A DNA stretch of 64,000 bases from JADJNW01 sp964526645 (GCA_964526645.1 CAZGJN010000005.1:1-64000), one strand, 5' to 3'; positions 36,023 to 42,823 are shown, counted from the stretch's first letter. Notes: generated by a model not told the origin, from the letters alone. Numbers and translations are program-made.

Positions 36023-36236
36023 GGCGATACTCCTTGACTTCGTTGATAATATCATCCATTGTCAGATCAGCTAATTCTGTCTCCGCCGCAATTTCATTCA
36101 CTTTTTCAAATAGCTGACGGGCTTGCTTATAATCATCCAATTGCTCTACGGATTCTACAAAATCCAGCGCTTTCAAAATCGCGATGAGCGAATCCGTCTT
36201 GGCAGGTTCTTTGATTTTGACGAGTAAAGTATCCAT
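35997..36236 (-). CDS. Antitoxin partner of the PIN toxin
   Basis: 79 residues, mostly helical and charged, starting MDTLLVKIKEPAKTDSLIAI; the C-terminus has a repetitive KEYRREKKL-type basic end and MDDIINEVKEYR. Size, position directly before and overlapping the PIN gene, and promoter copy B 23 nt upstream mark it as the antitoxin. No named DNA-binding fold was recognised. Confidence 0.72.
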   Translation of the reverse strand: MDTLLVKIKEPAKTDSLIAILKALDFVESVEQLDDYKQARQLFEKVNEIAAETELADLTMDDIINEVKEYRREKKLRSH

Positions 36237-36259
36237 CTTGCCTGTTTTTCTTGTAAAAC

Positions 36260-36282
36260 AAAGATAGCAAAAAGAACGTTCC
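36260..36282 (-). promoter_or_regulatory. TA-island 23-bp motif, copy B (promoter of the PIN pair)
   Basis: Intact copy. With the preceding C the minus strand gives TATCTTTG at 36266-36259, a perfect TAnnTTTG -7 element, 23 nt before the antitoxin ATG. The palindromic-looking AACGTT lies on the far side. Copies C and E have the same layout. Confidence 0.7.
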
Positions 36283-36287
36283 GGGAT

Positions 36288-36613
36288 TTACAGCACCCAA
36301 TTCTCCACTTTCAAATCAGGCACTCGTTTAAATTCCCTTTCATTATTCGTGACAATTGTGACATCCATACTTTTGGCGTGTACTGCAATGAGCATATCCA
36401 AAGCGCCAATTCAAGCGGAATTAAAAACTGTTGGAGCACTTGTTGATTCTTTTCTGGACTAGCGCTTTTGGCAACGCCATATTGCAATTCCGCCAAAGTG
36501 ATCGTGGAAATGCCTACACTGCCGAGTGACAACGCTTGAAAGCGTTCCAGCACTTCGATGGGCTTCTTCTTGATGATATAAATGCAGGTGTTGGTATCAA
36601 GCAAGTATTCCAT
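36288..36613 (-). pseudogene. vapC: VapC-type PIN toxin broken by an internal deletion
   Basis: Residues 1-67 are a normal VapC start: YLLDTNTCIYIIK with the first PIN Asp, then STITLAELQYGVAKS. After FLIPLEL the frame is wrong, but the next frame continues GALDMLIAVHAKSMDVTIVT and TNNEREFKRVPDLKVENWVL, the normal VapC end with its acidic residues, to TAA at 36288-36290. About 30 residues between these parts are missing and the join is out of frame. The stop of vapB overlaps the start codon by one base (TGATG type). Confidence 0.8.
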
Positions 36614-36852
36614 CAGTCAAATGATTCGCGGTCTTGGTGGTCGGTCGGTTGGTCGCGGTCTTCCATAAAATCTGGCGTGAATTTATCCAGACTGTCAAAA
36701 AGACTTTGCCAAGGATTGTGAAAAGGAATCACAAACAGCGTATTGCCGAGCTTGCGCACATACACTTTATCATCCGCAATTTTCATTTGCTCTGGGATGC
36801 GAATGGTTTGAACGCCGTTGGTCTGTTGAATGTCTATGGCTTCGAAGGTCAT
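36613..36852 (-). CDS. vapB: VapB-type antitoxin
   Basis: 79 residues. The N-terminal half resembles the AbrB/MazE swapped-hairpin domain: TNGVQTIRIPEQMKIADDKV then a strand LGNTLFVIP; the C-terminal half is acidic and probably wraps the toxin. It overlaps the broken vapC by one base. With its toxin destroyed it may be free to act only as a DNA-binding repressor. Confidence 0.78.
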   Translation of the reverse strand: MTFEAIDIQQTNGVQTIRIPEQMKIADDKVYVRKLGNTLFVIPFHNPWQSLFDSLDKFTPDFMEDRDQPTDHQDRESFD

Positions 36853-36877
36853 TTATCCTAATTTACTTGTTATTCAT

Positions 36878-37081
36878 TCAAACTGCTTCCGCCACATGTT
36901 GAAACGAAAAATTCATCACATTGGTCATTTGGCGGGCGTGTTCAATCGTGAAACTTACCGGATTGCCTTGCTCATCCAAATCTACCATCACATTTTCATT
37001 CACATCTTCTGTAGTGGCGACAGGCTTGTCATTCAAAATGAGGAGCAAAGTATCCGTATCACTAAAATATTTGATTTCCAT
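36878..37081 (-). CDS. DUF2283 family protein
   Basis: About 67 residues from ATG 37081: MEIKYFSDTDTLLLILNDKP, then ENVMVDLDEQGNPVSFTIEH. This is the YuzE-like DUF2283 pattern. The family is often found beside DUF4258 proteins, and the two are predicted TA partners; here the stop of DUF4258 (37083-37085) is one base from this start codon. An ATG at 37090 would add three residues. The toxic partner has not been shown for this pair, so roles are inferred. Confidence 0.75.
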   Translation of the reverse strand: MEIKYFSDTDTLLLILNDKPVATTEDVNENVMVDLDEQGNPVSFTIEHARQMTNVMNFSFQHVAEAV

Positions 37082-37082
37082 A

Positions 37083-37319
37083 TTATTCATTTTTAAAAGA
37101 GCGGTCAAAAAAAGTATTGTGAATCGCTTCTCCATCTTCCAGTATAACAACGCGAAGGTACTTTCCGGTTTCTTCAATCTTTGCCCAGCGCCGAATGCGT
37201 CCGTCCAACTGAATTTCTTCCTTTTCCGGTGCGTTGAAAACCTGCTCAATCCATTCTATTTTAATGGCTTTGCGATCGGGGCGGTCGCGCGTATGCAGGA
37301 AGTACTGTGTAAATTTCAT
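37083..37319 (-). CDS. DUF4258 family protein, probable TA toxin component
   Basis: 78 residues: KFTQYFLHTRDRPDRKAIKI, WIEQVFNAPEKEEIQLDGRI, then RWAKIEETGKYLRVVILEDG. The His/Arg-rich start and W-I-E-Q-V pattern match DUF4258, a BECR/RelE-like small domain. Start 37319 is preferred over 37364 because promoter copy C lies at 37340-37362, inside the longer frame. First gene of a two-gene unit with DUF2283. Confidence 0.75.
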   Translation of the reverse strand: MKFTQYFLHTRDRPDRKAIKIEWIEQVFNAPEKEEIQLDGRIRRWAKIEETGKYLRVVILEDGEAIHNTFFDRSFKNE

Positions 37320-37339
37320 ACTGGAATTGGTTTGATAAC

Positions 37340-37543
37340 AAAGATAGCAAAAAGAACGTTCCATGCGCGTACCGGCGAGCTTCAGTCGCCGATGTAATCA
37401 TTTGGGGGGCGGCGACTGAAGGTCGCCGGTACAGCAAAGCGGTCGCAGACCGACAGAATGGGAAGCATCCCGACCGATAGTCGGGACGCTAGCGTCTTTG
37501 TTTTATAATTTGTGGAAGGTTTAGACAGACTGGCGCGAGCATG
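37340..37543. repeat. TA-island long repeat, copy C (promoter motif plus three hairpins)
   Basis: Begins with the 23-bp motif (37340-37362; TATCTTTG on the minus strand, 20 nt before the DUF4258 start). Then: hairpin 1, 22-bp arms 37369-37390 and 37411-37432 with one mismatch; hairpin 2, CGGTC-GCA-GACCG (37440-37452); hairpin 3, 37464-37474 with 37480-37490. It ends in a conserved stretch GCGTCTTTGTTTTATAATTT. About 200 nt are shared with copy D. It fills the gap between DUF4258 and the next TA pair. Confidence 0.85.
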
Positions 37544-37568
37544 GGACTGAACGTTTCCAAAAATTCCC

Positions 37569-37576
37569 TATCTTTA
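37569..37576 (+). promoter_or_regulatory. Candidate -7 element of the plus-strand TA pair
   Basis: TATCTTTA, one base from TAnnTTTG, 51 nt before ATG 37628. It is the only match in the gap after repeat C. Confidence 0.4.
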
Positions 37577-37627
37577 GGAATCAAAACCGTTTTGAAGATG
37601 TTTTTAGTAAAATCAAAATATTAAAAA

Positions 37628-37867
37628 ATGGATGCTTTAGAATTTTCGGCTAAAATAAAACACGGCGCACTGCAACTGCCGGAAATATATCATAATTACG
37701 AAGACGCTTATGTACGGGTTATCGTATTGATAGAAAAACCGTTAGAAATACAATCAAAAAAAGAGCGTTTGCTGGCTACCTTCAAAAAAATGGCGCAAGT
37801 GCCCATGTTTCGCAATATTGAAAATCCATTGAACTGGCAAAAGCAATTGCGCAATGAATGGGACTAA
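37628..37867 (+). CDS. Antitoxin of a PIN-toxin pair
   Basis: 79 residues, starting MDALEFSAKIKHGALQLPEI; a beta-hairpin N-terminus (LQLPEIYHNYEDAYVRVIVL) is followed by a helical C-terminus with a Lys-rich segment. Layout and overlap of 14 nt with the following PIN gene mark it as the antitoxin. The start resembles other short antitoxins paired with PIN toxins in Bacteroidota; no fold is named with confidence. Confidence 0.72.
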   Translation: MDALEFSAKIKHGALQLPEIYHNYEDAYVRVIVLIEKPLEIQSKKERLLATFKKMAQVPMFRNIENPLNWQKQLRNEWD

Positions 37868-38249
37868 AGTCGTGTTGGATACCAACGTAATTATTTGGGC
37901 TTCCAAACAGCAATTGGATTTAGAATAGCTACTTTTGCGCTATGACGAGTTTTTCGTTTCTATTATCACTTACATGGAAGTCTATGCCTATGAATTCGAA
38001 AATGAACTCGAAAAATCTTTGACGGATGAATTGTTTGCCAATCTTGAAATCGTGGACATCTCCCGATCCATAGCCGATCAGAGTATTCAATATCGCAAAA
38101 ATAAACTGAAAAGAATCAAACTACCAGATGCTATCATCCTCGCAACCACTGCTTATCTCTCCGCCACTTTATTAACCGATGATTGGGATGACTTCAAAGG
38201 CGTTGACAATCAAATAGATATTAAGGATATAGAAGACCTGAAATTGTAA
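37854..38249 (+). pseudogene. PIN-domain toxin interrupted by an in-frame TAG
   Basis: From ATG 37854 the frame reads MNGTKVVLDTNVIIWASKQQ, LDLE, then TAG (37926-37928), then continues without shift as LLLRYDEFFVSIITYMEVYA to KLPDAIILATTAYLSATLLT and TDDWDDFK before TAA at 38247-38249. All PIN acidic positions are present across the stop (D in VLDTN, E in YMEVY, D in LPDA, D in TDDWDD). A single A-to-T change in AAG (Lys) would explain it. Restart at the downstream Met (37974) would lack the first Asp. Confidence 0.82.
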
Positions 38250-38451
38250 AAAGATAGCAAAAAGAACGTTCCGTGCGCGTACCGGCGAGCTTCAGTCGCC
38301 GATGTAATCATTTGGGGGGCGGCGACTGAAGCTCGCCGGTACAGCAAAGCGGTCGCAGACCGACAGAAATAGAAAGCGCCGGATTCAATCCAGCGCTAGC
38401 GTCTTTGTTTTATAATTTGTGGAAATTTGGACAGACTGGCACGAGCAGGGG
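38250..38451. repeat. TA-island long repeat, copy D
   Basis: Starts one base after the PIN toxin stop codon. The 23-bp motif (38250-38272) is preceded by A instead of C, so the minus-strand -7 reads TATCTTTT and faces the toxin gene with no antitoxin behind it. Hairpin 1 here is perfect: 22-bp arms 38279-38300 and 38321-38342. Hairpin 2 repeats CGGTC-GCA-GACCG. Hairpin 3 (38375-38384 with 38388-38397) has different bases from copy C yet still pairs. Confidence 0.85.
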
Positions 38452-38459
38452 AATCGTCT

Positions 38460-38729
38460 TCACAAACCATCATAATGCCCCTTACAAGATACAATGATAA
38501 TTAAATCTTGCTCCTCGTCTGGTTTGTACACCAAACGATGTTCTTTGTCAATCCGGCGAGACCAATAGCCTTCCAGTTCGTGGCGCAACGGCTCGGGCTG
38601 GCCGATACCTTCGTATGGGTTGCGCCGAATATATTCGATAAGGTCTAATATTTTGCCAAGGCTACGCACACTTGTATCTGCCCAGTAGCGAAGGTCGTCC
38701 AATGCTTTAACGCTTAGCTGAATGTTCAT
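38460..38729 (-). CDS. yoeB: YoeB/Txe-family mRNA interferase toxin
   Basis: 89 residues, the usual length. Family pattern: EYIRRNPYEGIGQPEPLRHE near residue 33, GYWSRRIDKEHRLVY near residue 53 (basic catalytic residues), and the C-terminal IVSCKGHY with the catalytic His/Tyr. YoeB binds ribosomes and cleaves mRNA at the A site. Its start overlaps the antitoxin gene by 23 nt. The frame is intact and the only toxin in this island, besides the PIN gene at 35594 and DUF4258, that appears functional. Confidence 0.88.
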   Translation of the reverse strand: MNIQLSVKALDDLRYWADTSVRSLGKILDLIEYIRRNPYEGIGQPEPLRHELEGYWSRRIDKEHRLVYKPDEEQDLIIIVSCKGHYDGL

Positions 38730-38955
38730 CGGCAGGAGTCCAGTTTACACCAAGGTATTCAGCTAATGCTTGTGTATCGGCGAAGGTTTTAAAATCTTTG
38801 GTATCGCCATTTTTGATGCGTTCTACCTCCGCGAGCAAGGCAGCACGAGAGTTTGCGGTTTCGTCGCTCACCACATAGGCTTCCACGCCCAGTACGTCGC
38901 AAATTTGCAGTAACGCCTGTACTATTTTTGGATTCGAAGTATTGACAACCACCAT
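38707..38955 (-). CDS. Antitoxin partner of YoeB
   Basis: 82 residues from ATG 38955, placed 28 nt after promoter copy E. Sequence: NTSNPKIVQALLQICDVLGV, EAYVVSDETANSRAALLAEV, then an acidic tail KDFKTFADTQALAEYLGVNW. It is not a typical YefM (Phd fold) antitoxin; the pairing with YoeB is taken from overlap and position. A longer frame up to 39147 runs through the repeat and is rejected. Confidence 0.75.
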   Translation of the reverse strand: MVVVNTSNPKIVQALLQICDVLGVEAYVVSDETANSRAALLAEVERIKNGDTKDFKTFADTQALAEYLGVNWTPADEHSAKR

Positions 38956-38983
38956 AAAAATTTGAATTTGTTGAATGGATAAC

Positions 38984-39076
38984 AAAGATAGCAAAAAGAA
39001 CGTTCCATGCGCGTACCGGTGAGCTTCAGTCGCCGATGTAATCATTTGTGGGGCGGCGACTGAAGGTCGCCGGTAC
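38984..39076. repeat. TA-island repeat, copy E (motif plus hairpin 1)
   Basis: Intact 23-bp motif (38984-39006; TATCTTTG on the minus strand at 38990-38983) 28 nt before the YoeB antitoxin, then hairpin 1 with arms 39013-39034 and 39055-39076. Arms and loop carry a few substitutions relative to copies C and D. The long tail of C and D is missing; the 21-bp array follows 4 nt later. Confidence 0.82.
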
Positions 39077-39080
39077 AAAT

Positions 39081-39394
39081 AGCAAATTGCCCATTTCAAT
39101 AGCAAATTTTCTATACAAAATGGAAACGTTCCTGCTCGGAGTAGCAAATTTGCTCTTCAGAGTGGTAATATTTCTCCATCAGGTAGGAATGTTTCTGTAA
39201 AAAGAGGGAATATTCCTGTTTTGGATAGGAAATTTCCTGTTTTGAAGAGCAATTTTGCTCCAATGAATGGCAATGGTTCTGTTAAAAACAGCAATTTTCC
39301 AACAAAAAGAGGGAATGTTGCTGTATTGGATGGAAAACTTGGCTAAAAAAGAAGAAATATTGCTATGGCGAGGGGCAATTATGCCGCTACGTGT
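39081..39394. repeat. Array 1: fifteen tandem degenerate 21-bp units
   Basis: Unit starts at 39081, 39101, 39122, 39143 and then every 21 nt to 39374 (first unit 20 nt). Each unit is an approximate 12-bp palindrome followed by 9 nt; examples are AGCAAATTTGCT (39143), GGGAATATTCCT (39206), AGGAAATTTCCT (39227), AGCAATTTTGCT (39248) and GGCAATTATGCC (39374). Third and tenth palindrome bases change together (G with C or C with G). One plus-strand frame is open for eleven units as heptapeptides such as SSKFALQ, RGNIPVL, DRKFPVL, KSNFAPM, but has no start codon at its beginning. Confidence 0.88.
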
Positions 39395-39406
39395 AGGTTA
39401 GTACAT

Positions 39407-39451
39407 CGCCGAGTCCCGCCACGCGCTGGCTTGGGCACGGGAGACTCGGCG
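39407..39451. repeat. GC-rich imperfect hairpin
   Basis: CGCCGAGTCCCG (39407-39418) pairs with CGGGAGACTCGGCG (39438-39451) apart from a 2-nt bulge. Much richer in GC than the flanks; looks like a REP-type palindrome or terminator-like element placed after the 21-bp array. Confidence 0.5.
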
Positions 39452-39671
39452 GGGACGGAGAAAAAAATATTCAAGTACATCATGGATTAGATTGGTGATT
39501 TATTAAGTCTCATTTGTAGTAATAGCATTCCTAATTTTACAAAAATCGGAATAGCCTACAGAATAGAATTTTATTACAAGTTCAATTTCTTTATTGGAAC
39601 TCTCCCCCTCCAAATTTGTTTCTAAACAATGTCGAAAGCTGAAAATGAAAAGGCTTTTGTAACTTTGCTGG

Positions 39672-39788
39672 AAAGATGGAATAATGGAATACTGGAATTT
39701 TGGAAAAATGGAAGGATGGAATACCCGAAAGTAAGGGTGGCTGTCGCTTTGGGATTCCAATTTTCCACCCTTCCAATATTCCATCTTT
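39672..39788. repeat. Long imperfect inverted repeat upstream of mutS2
   Basis: AAAGATGGAATA (39672-39683) pairs exactly with TATTCCATCTTT (39777-39788), and much of the sequence inside also pairs (TGGAATTTTGGAAAA with TTCCAATTTTCCA). A tall stem of mainly GGAA/TTCC steps is formed. The element lies 38 nt before the mutS2 start. No gene is supportable in 39452-39826. Confidence 0.6.
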
Positions 39789-39826
39789 ACAAGCCTAAAG
39801 GGCAAAACTCAGAACATTAGAAGAAA

Positions 39827-42214
39827 ATGCTATTAGAACCCAAAGATTTATACGAGCGATTAGAATTTGACAAGGTGCTGGAACTGGTGGAGCAGGAGTG
39901 CCTGGGCGAACTGGGGCGCGAGGCGGTGCGGGCGATTGTGCCGGATACGCGGCGGGGCTCGATTGAGCAGCGTTTGCTGGAGGTGCGGGAGTTCAAGCTC
40001 ACGCTGGAGAAAAGCGATGTGTTTCCCATCACCGAGTATTTTGATATTGCGGAGGACTTGCGCTTCCTGGCGGTGCCGGATTATGTGCTGTCGGAGGAAA
40101 GTTTCAAGCGCATTGCCATTGTGTTGCGTTTTGTGCGCGATATTTTCTGGTATTTCAATGCCACGCGGCGGGAGATTTATCCCAGCCTGTATAAGATTAT
40201 CCAACCCATTGTGTTTGAGGATTTTCTGATCAAGGCCATTGAGAAAATCATTGATGATCAGGGGAATATCAAGCCCGATGCGTCGCCGGAGTTACAGCGC
40301 ATTCGCAAAGCGATGCTGGAAAAGCAGCGCGAATTGGATAAGCGTTTTCGTAGTCTGGTGATGGAATTTCGCAATAAAGGCTGGCTGACGGATAGCGTGG
40401 AGAGTGTCCGCAACGGTCGCCGCGTGCTGACCGTGCCGTCGGAACACAAGCGCAAGATTCGCGGCATTATTCATGACGAAAGTACGACGGGCAAAACCGC
40501 GTACATTGAGCCGGATGCCATTATTGAAATCAACAACGATATTTTTGACCTCGAAACCGAGGAACGGCGCGAGATTTATCGCATTCTCAAGGAGTTGAGT
40601 GCGACGCTGCGTCCGTACGCTGCGCCCATGCAGACGTACATGGATTTGCTGGTGCGTTTTGACGTGATACGGGCGAAGGCGCGGATAGCCGTGCGCATGA
40701 ATGCGAATATGCCGCAGTTGCAGGATAAACCGACGTTTGCTTTCCGCGAGGCGTATCATCCATTATTACTGCTGCGCAATAAGCAATTGGGTAGGAAAAC
40801 CGTGCCGTTTGATTTGGTATTATACGATGGTAATCGGATTGTAATGTTGAGCGGTCCGAACGCGGGCGGGAAGTCTATTACGATGAAATCGGTGGGGCTG
40901 ATGCAATTGATGTTGCAATCGGGGATGCTCGTGCCGGTGCGGGAAGTGTCGGAGTTTGGCATTTTTAACAATATTTTTGCGGACATTGGCGACCAACAAT
41001 CCATTGAAGATGACTTGAGTACGTATAGTTCGCATTTAGCAAATATGCGCAATTTTGTGCAAATGGCGGATAGCAAGACGCTAGTGTTGATTGATGAATT
41101 TGGCGCGGGAACCGACCCGAAAATCGGCGGCGCGATTGCGGAAGCTATCCTAAATGAGTTGAATCGCAAGCGTGTGTTTGGTGTTATTACAACCCATTAT
41201 TCCAATTTAAAGATTTATGCATTCAAAACCAAAGGTTTAGTAAATGCTTCGATGACCTTTGATAAAGATACCTTGTCGCCGACGTATGAGTTTAAAGTGG
41301 GAAGACCGGGCAGTTCGTATGCGTTTGAAATTGCCGAAAAAACGGAATTGCCGAAAAAAGTGTTGGACTACGCCAAGCATCGCACGGGCAAGAACGAAAA
41401 AGCGGTGGACGAACTCTTGATTGATTTGCAGCGCGAACGCCAGGAATTGCAGGAGAAAATTGCGTCTCTGACCGAGCGAGAGCAGATGGTGGAGAAGTTG
41501 ATAAAGAATTATGACCAGTTGCATAAAGATTTAGAATTCCGTCGGAAGAAGTTGAAGTTGGAATTGAAAGAGAAGGAGTTGCAGCAAATTGCCAATGATA
41601 ATCGGCAATTAGAACGCCTAATGCGCGAAATTCGGGAGGAAAAAAATCTGGAAAAAGCCAAAGAATTGGCGGCAAAGGTCAAAGAAGAGCGCAAGCAAGT
41701 AGAGGAGCAAGTGGCGACGGTTTCGGAAGAAGTGTATGAACATTTGACAACGAAAGTGGCGAAGCAAGAAGCGATCAAGGTCGGGGATTATGTGCGTTTA
41801 GTAACAGGAAGTGCCACGGGCAGGGTAGAATCCGTGGACAAAAAACAGGCTGTAATTATGATTGGCGATATGCGGATGACAGTGAAAATCAGGGATTTGG
41901 AGCATTCCAAAGAACCACTGGATGTGAATACGGCTCGCAGTGTGCAGACCAGCATCGGTCAGTCCGCCGCATTTCAATCAAAGCTCGATATTCGCGGCTT
42001 ACGTCCGGAGGAAGCCATGAAAGTGCTGGAAGATTTCTTCGATCAGGCATTAATGACGAATGCCAATAACTTGCGCATTTTGCATGGCAAAGGCACTGGC
42101 GTGTTGCGCAATGCGGTTCGATCCAAGCTAAAAGAGTACAATGTGCCTTTCCAGATTAGCCATCCGCATCCAGAGCTTGGTGGCGATGGGATAACACTTG
42201 TGGAATTCAAATAG
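39827..42214 (+). CDS. mutS2: MutS2 family endonuclease/ATPase
   Basis: 795 residues. MutS2 suppresses homologous recombination and, in several bacteria, helps rescue collided ribosomes. Domains: N-terminal clamp/lever helices (1-300), ABC-type ATPase with Walker A GPNAGGKSIT near residue 343, DDLSTYSSHLANM, Walker B VLIDEFGAGTDP and ITTHYSNLK, a coiled coil (about 520-640, Glu/Lys-rich), a KOW-like segment (IKVGDYVRLVTGSATGRVE), and a C-terminal Smr nuclease domain (LDIRGLRPEEAMKVLEDF, LRILHGKGTGVLRNAV). Full length. GC content is higher in the first half than in flanks. Confidence 0.95.
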   Translation: MLLEPKDLYERLEFDKVLELVEQECLGELGREAVRAIVPDTRRGSIEQRLLEVREFKLTLEKSDVFPITEYFDIAEDLRFLAVPDYVLSEESFKRIAIVLRFVRDIFWYFNATRREIYPSLYKIIQPIVFEDFLIKAIEKIIDDQGNIKPDASPELQRIRKAMLEKQRELDKRFRSLVMEFRNKGWLTDSVESVRNGRRVLTVPSEHKRKIRGIIHDESTTGKTAYIEPDAIIEINNDIFDLETEERREIYRILKELSATLRPYAAPMQTYMDLLVRFDVIRAKARIAVRMNANMPQLQDKPTFAFREAYHPLLLLRNKQLGRKTVPFDLVLYDGNRIVMLSGPNAGGKSITMKSVGLMQLMLQSGMLVPVREVSEFGIFNNIFADIGDQQSIEDDLSTYSSHLANMRNFVQMADSKTLVLIDEFGAGTDPKIGGAIAEAILNELNRKRVFGVITTHYSNLKIYAFKTKGLVNASMTFDKDTLSPTYEFKVGRPGSSYAFEIAEKTELPKKVLDYAKHRTGKNEKAVDELLIDLQRERQELQEKIASLTEREQMVEKLIKNYDQLHKDLEFRRKKLKLELKEKELQQIANDNRQLERLMREIREEKNLEKAKELAAKVKEERKQVEEQVATVSEEVYEHLTTKVAKQEAIKVGDYVRLVTGSATGRVESVDKKQAVIMIGDMRMTVKIRDLEHSKEPLDVNTARSVQTSIGQSAAFQSKLDIRGLRPEEAMKVLEDFFDQALMTNANNLRILHGKGTGVLRNAVRSKLKEYNVPFQISHPHPELGGDGITLVEFK

Positions 42215-42229
42215 GATTGATGCGGATCA

Positions 42230-42823
42230 TTATTGATTCAATATTTTCAAATCAAATTCAAACCCTGGCAGCACCTCTTCGCCAGATAATTTTTTATCAA
42301 ATCCTTTTATAATTTCAATTGAGCCATCTTGCCGATAGATAAACACTTGTTTTTCAATAGTATCCACCAACCAGCCCAAGCGGCAACCATTTTCGATGTA
42401 TTCTTCTAATTTGGCTTTGATTTTGTTCAGGCGATCTGTTTTAGAAAGCAATTCGATACAAAAATCAGGGCATATGGGCGCAAAATCTTCTTTCTCCGCT
42501 TGGGTCAAGGCTTCCCAGCGTTCTTTAGCAATCCAGGAAACATCAGGCGAGCGCTTAGCGCCGTTGGGCAGGGTAAAACCCGTAGAGGAATCAAATAATT
42601 CACCTAAATTTGTTGTTTTATTCCAAATGTAAATTTGTCCAAATAATTCAGCATTTAACCTGCCAGATTCAGAAAAAGTAGGTGCCATAATAATCAGGTT
42701 TTTGTCTTTATCCAATTCAATGCGTAAATCGGGATTAGCGGTGCAGAAGCGTTTGAATTCTTCGTCCGACATATTTTCGGTATAACCTTGAATGAGGATG
42801 GGCGCGGATTCTATGTATAGCAT
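42230..42823 (-). CDS. Uma2-family (DUF820) PD-(D/E)XK nuclease-like protein
   Basis: 197 residues. The pattern LRIELDKDKNLIIMAPTFSE near residue 33, RSPDVSWIAKERW near residue 91 and CPDFCIELLSKTD near residue 119 matches the Uma2/DUF820 restriction-endonuclease-like fold with its Asp, Glu and Lys positions. The family is expanded in cyanobacteria and present in Bacteroidota; its biological role is not known. It is convergent with mutS2, stop codons about 15 nt apart. Confidence 0.85.
   Translation of the reverse strand: MLYIESAPILIQGYTENMSDEEFKRFCTANPDLRIELDKDKNLIIMAPTFSESGRLNAELFGQIYIWNKTTNLGELFDSSTGFTLPNGAKRSPDVSWIAKERWEALTQAEKEDFAPICPDFCIELLSKTDRLNKIKAKLEEYIENGCRLGWLVDTIEKQVFIYRQDGSIEIIKGFDKKLSGEEVLPGFEFDLKILNQ

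Noticed and set aside
38956..39147. Upstream extension of the YoeB antitoxin frame to 146 residues
   Set aside because: The extension runs through hairpin E, the promoter motif and the first units of the 21-bp array; ATG 38955 behind the promoter is the sensible start.
39081..39394. CRISPR array
   Set aside because: A 12-bp degenerate core with 9-nt spacers and 21-nt period does not match CRISPR dimensions, the core is not identical between units, and no cas gene is in the window.
35412..39394. Integron or composite transposon carrying the TA genes
   Set aside because: No integrase, attC-like site series, transposase or target duplication was found; repeats recur but orientation of the TA pairs is mixed.
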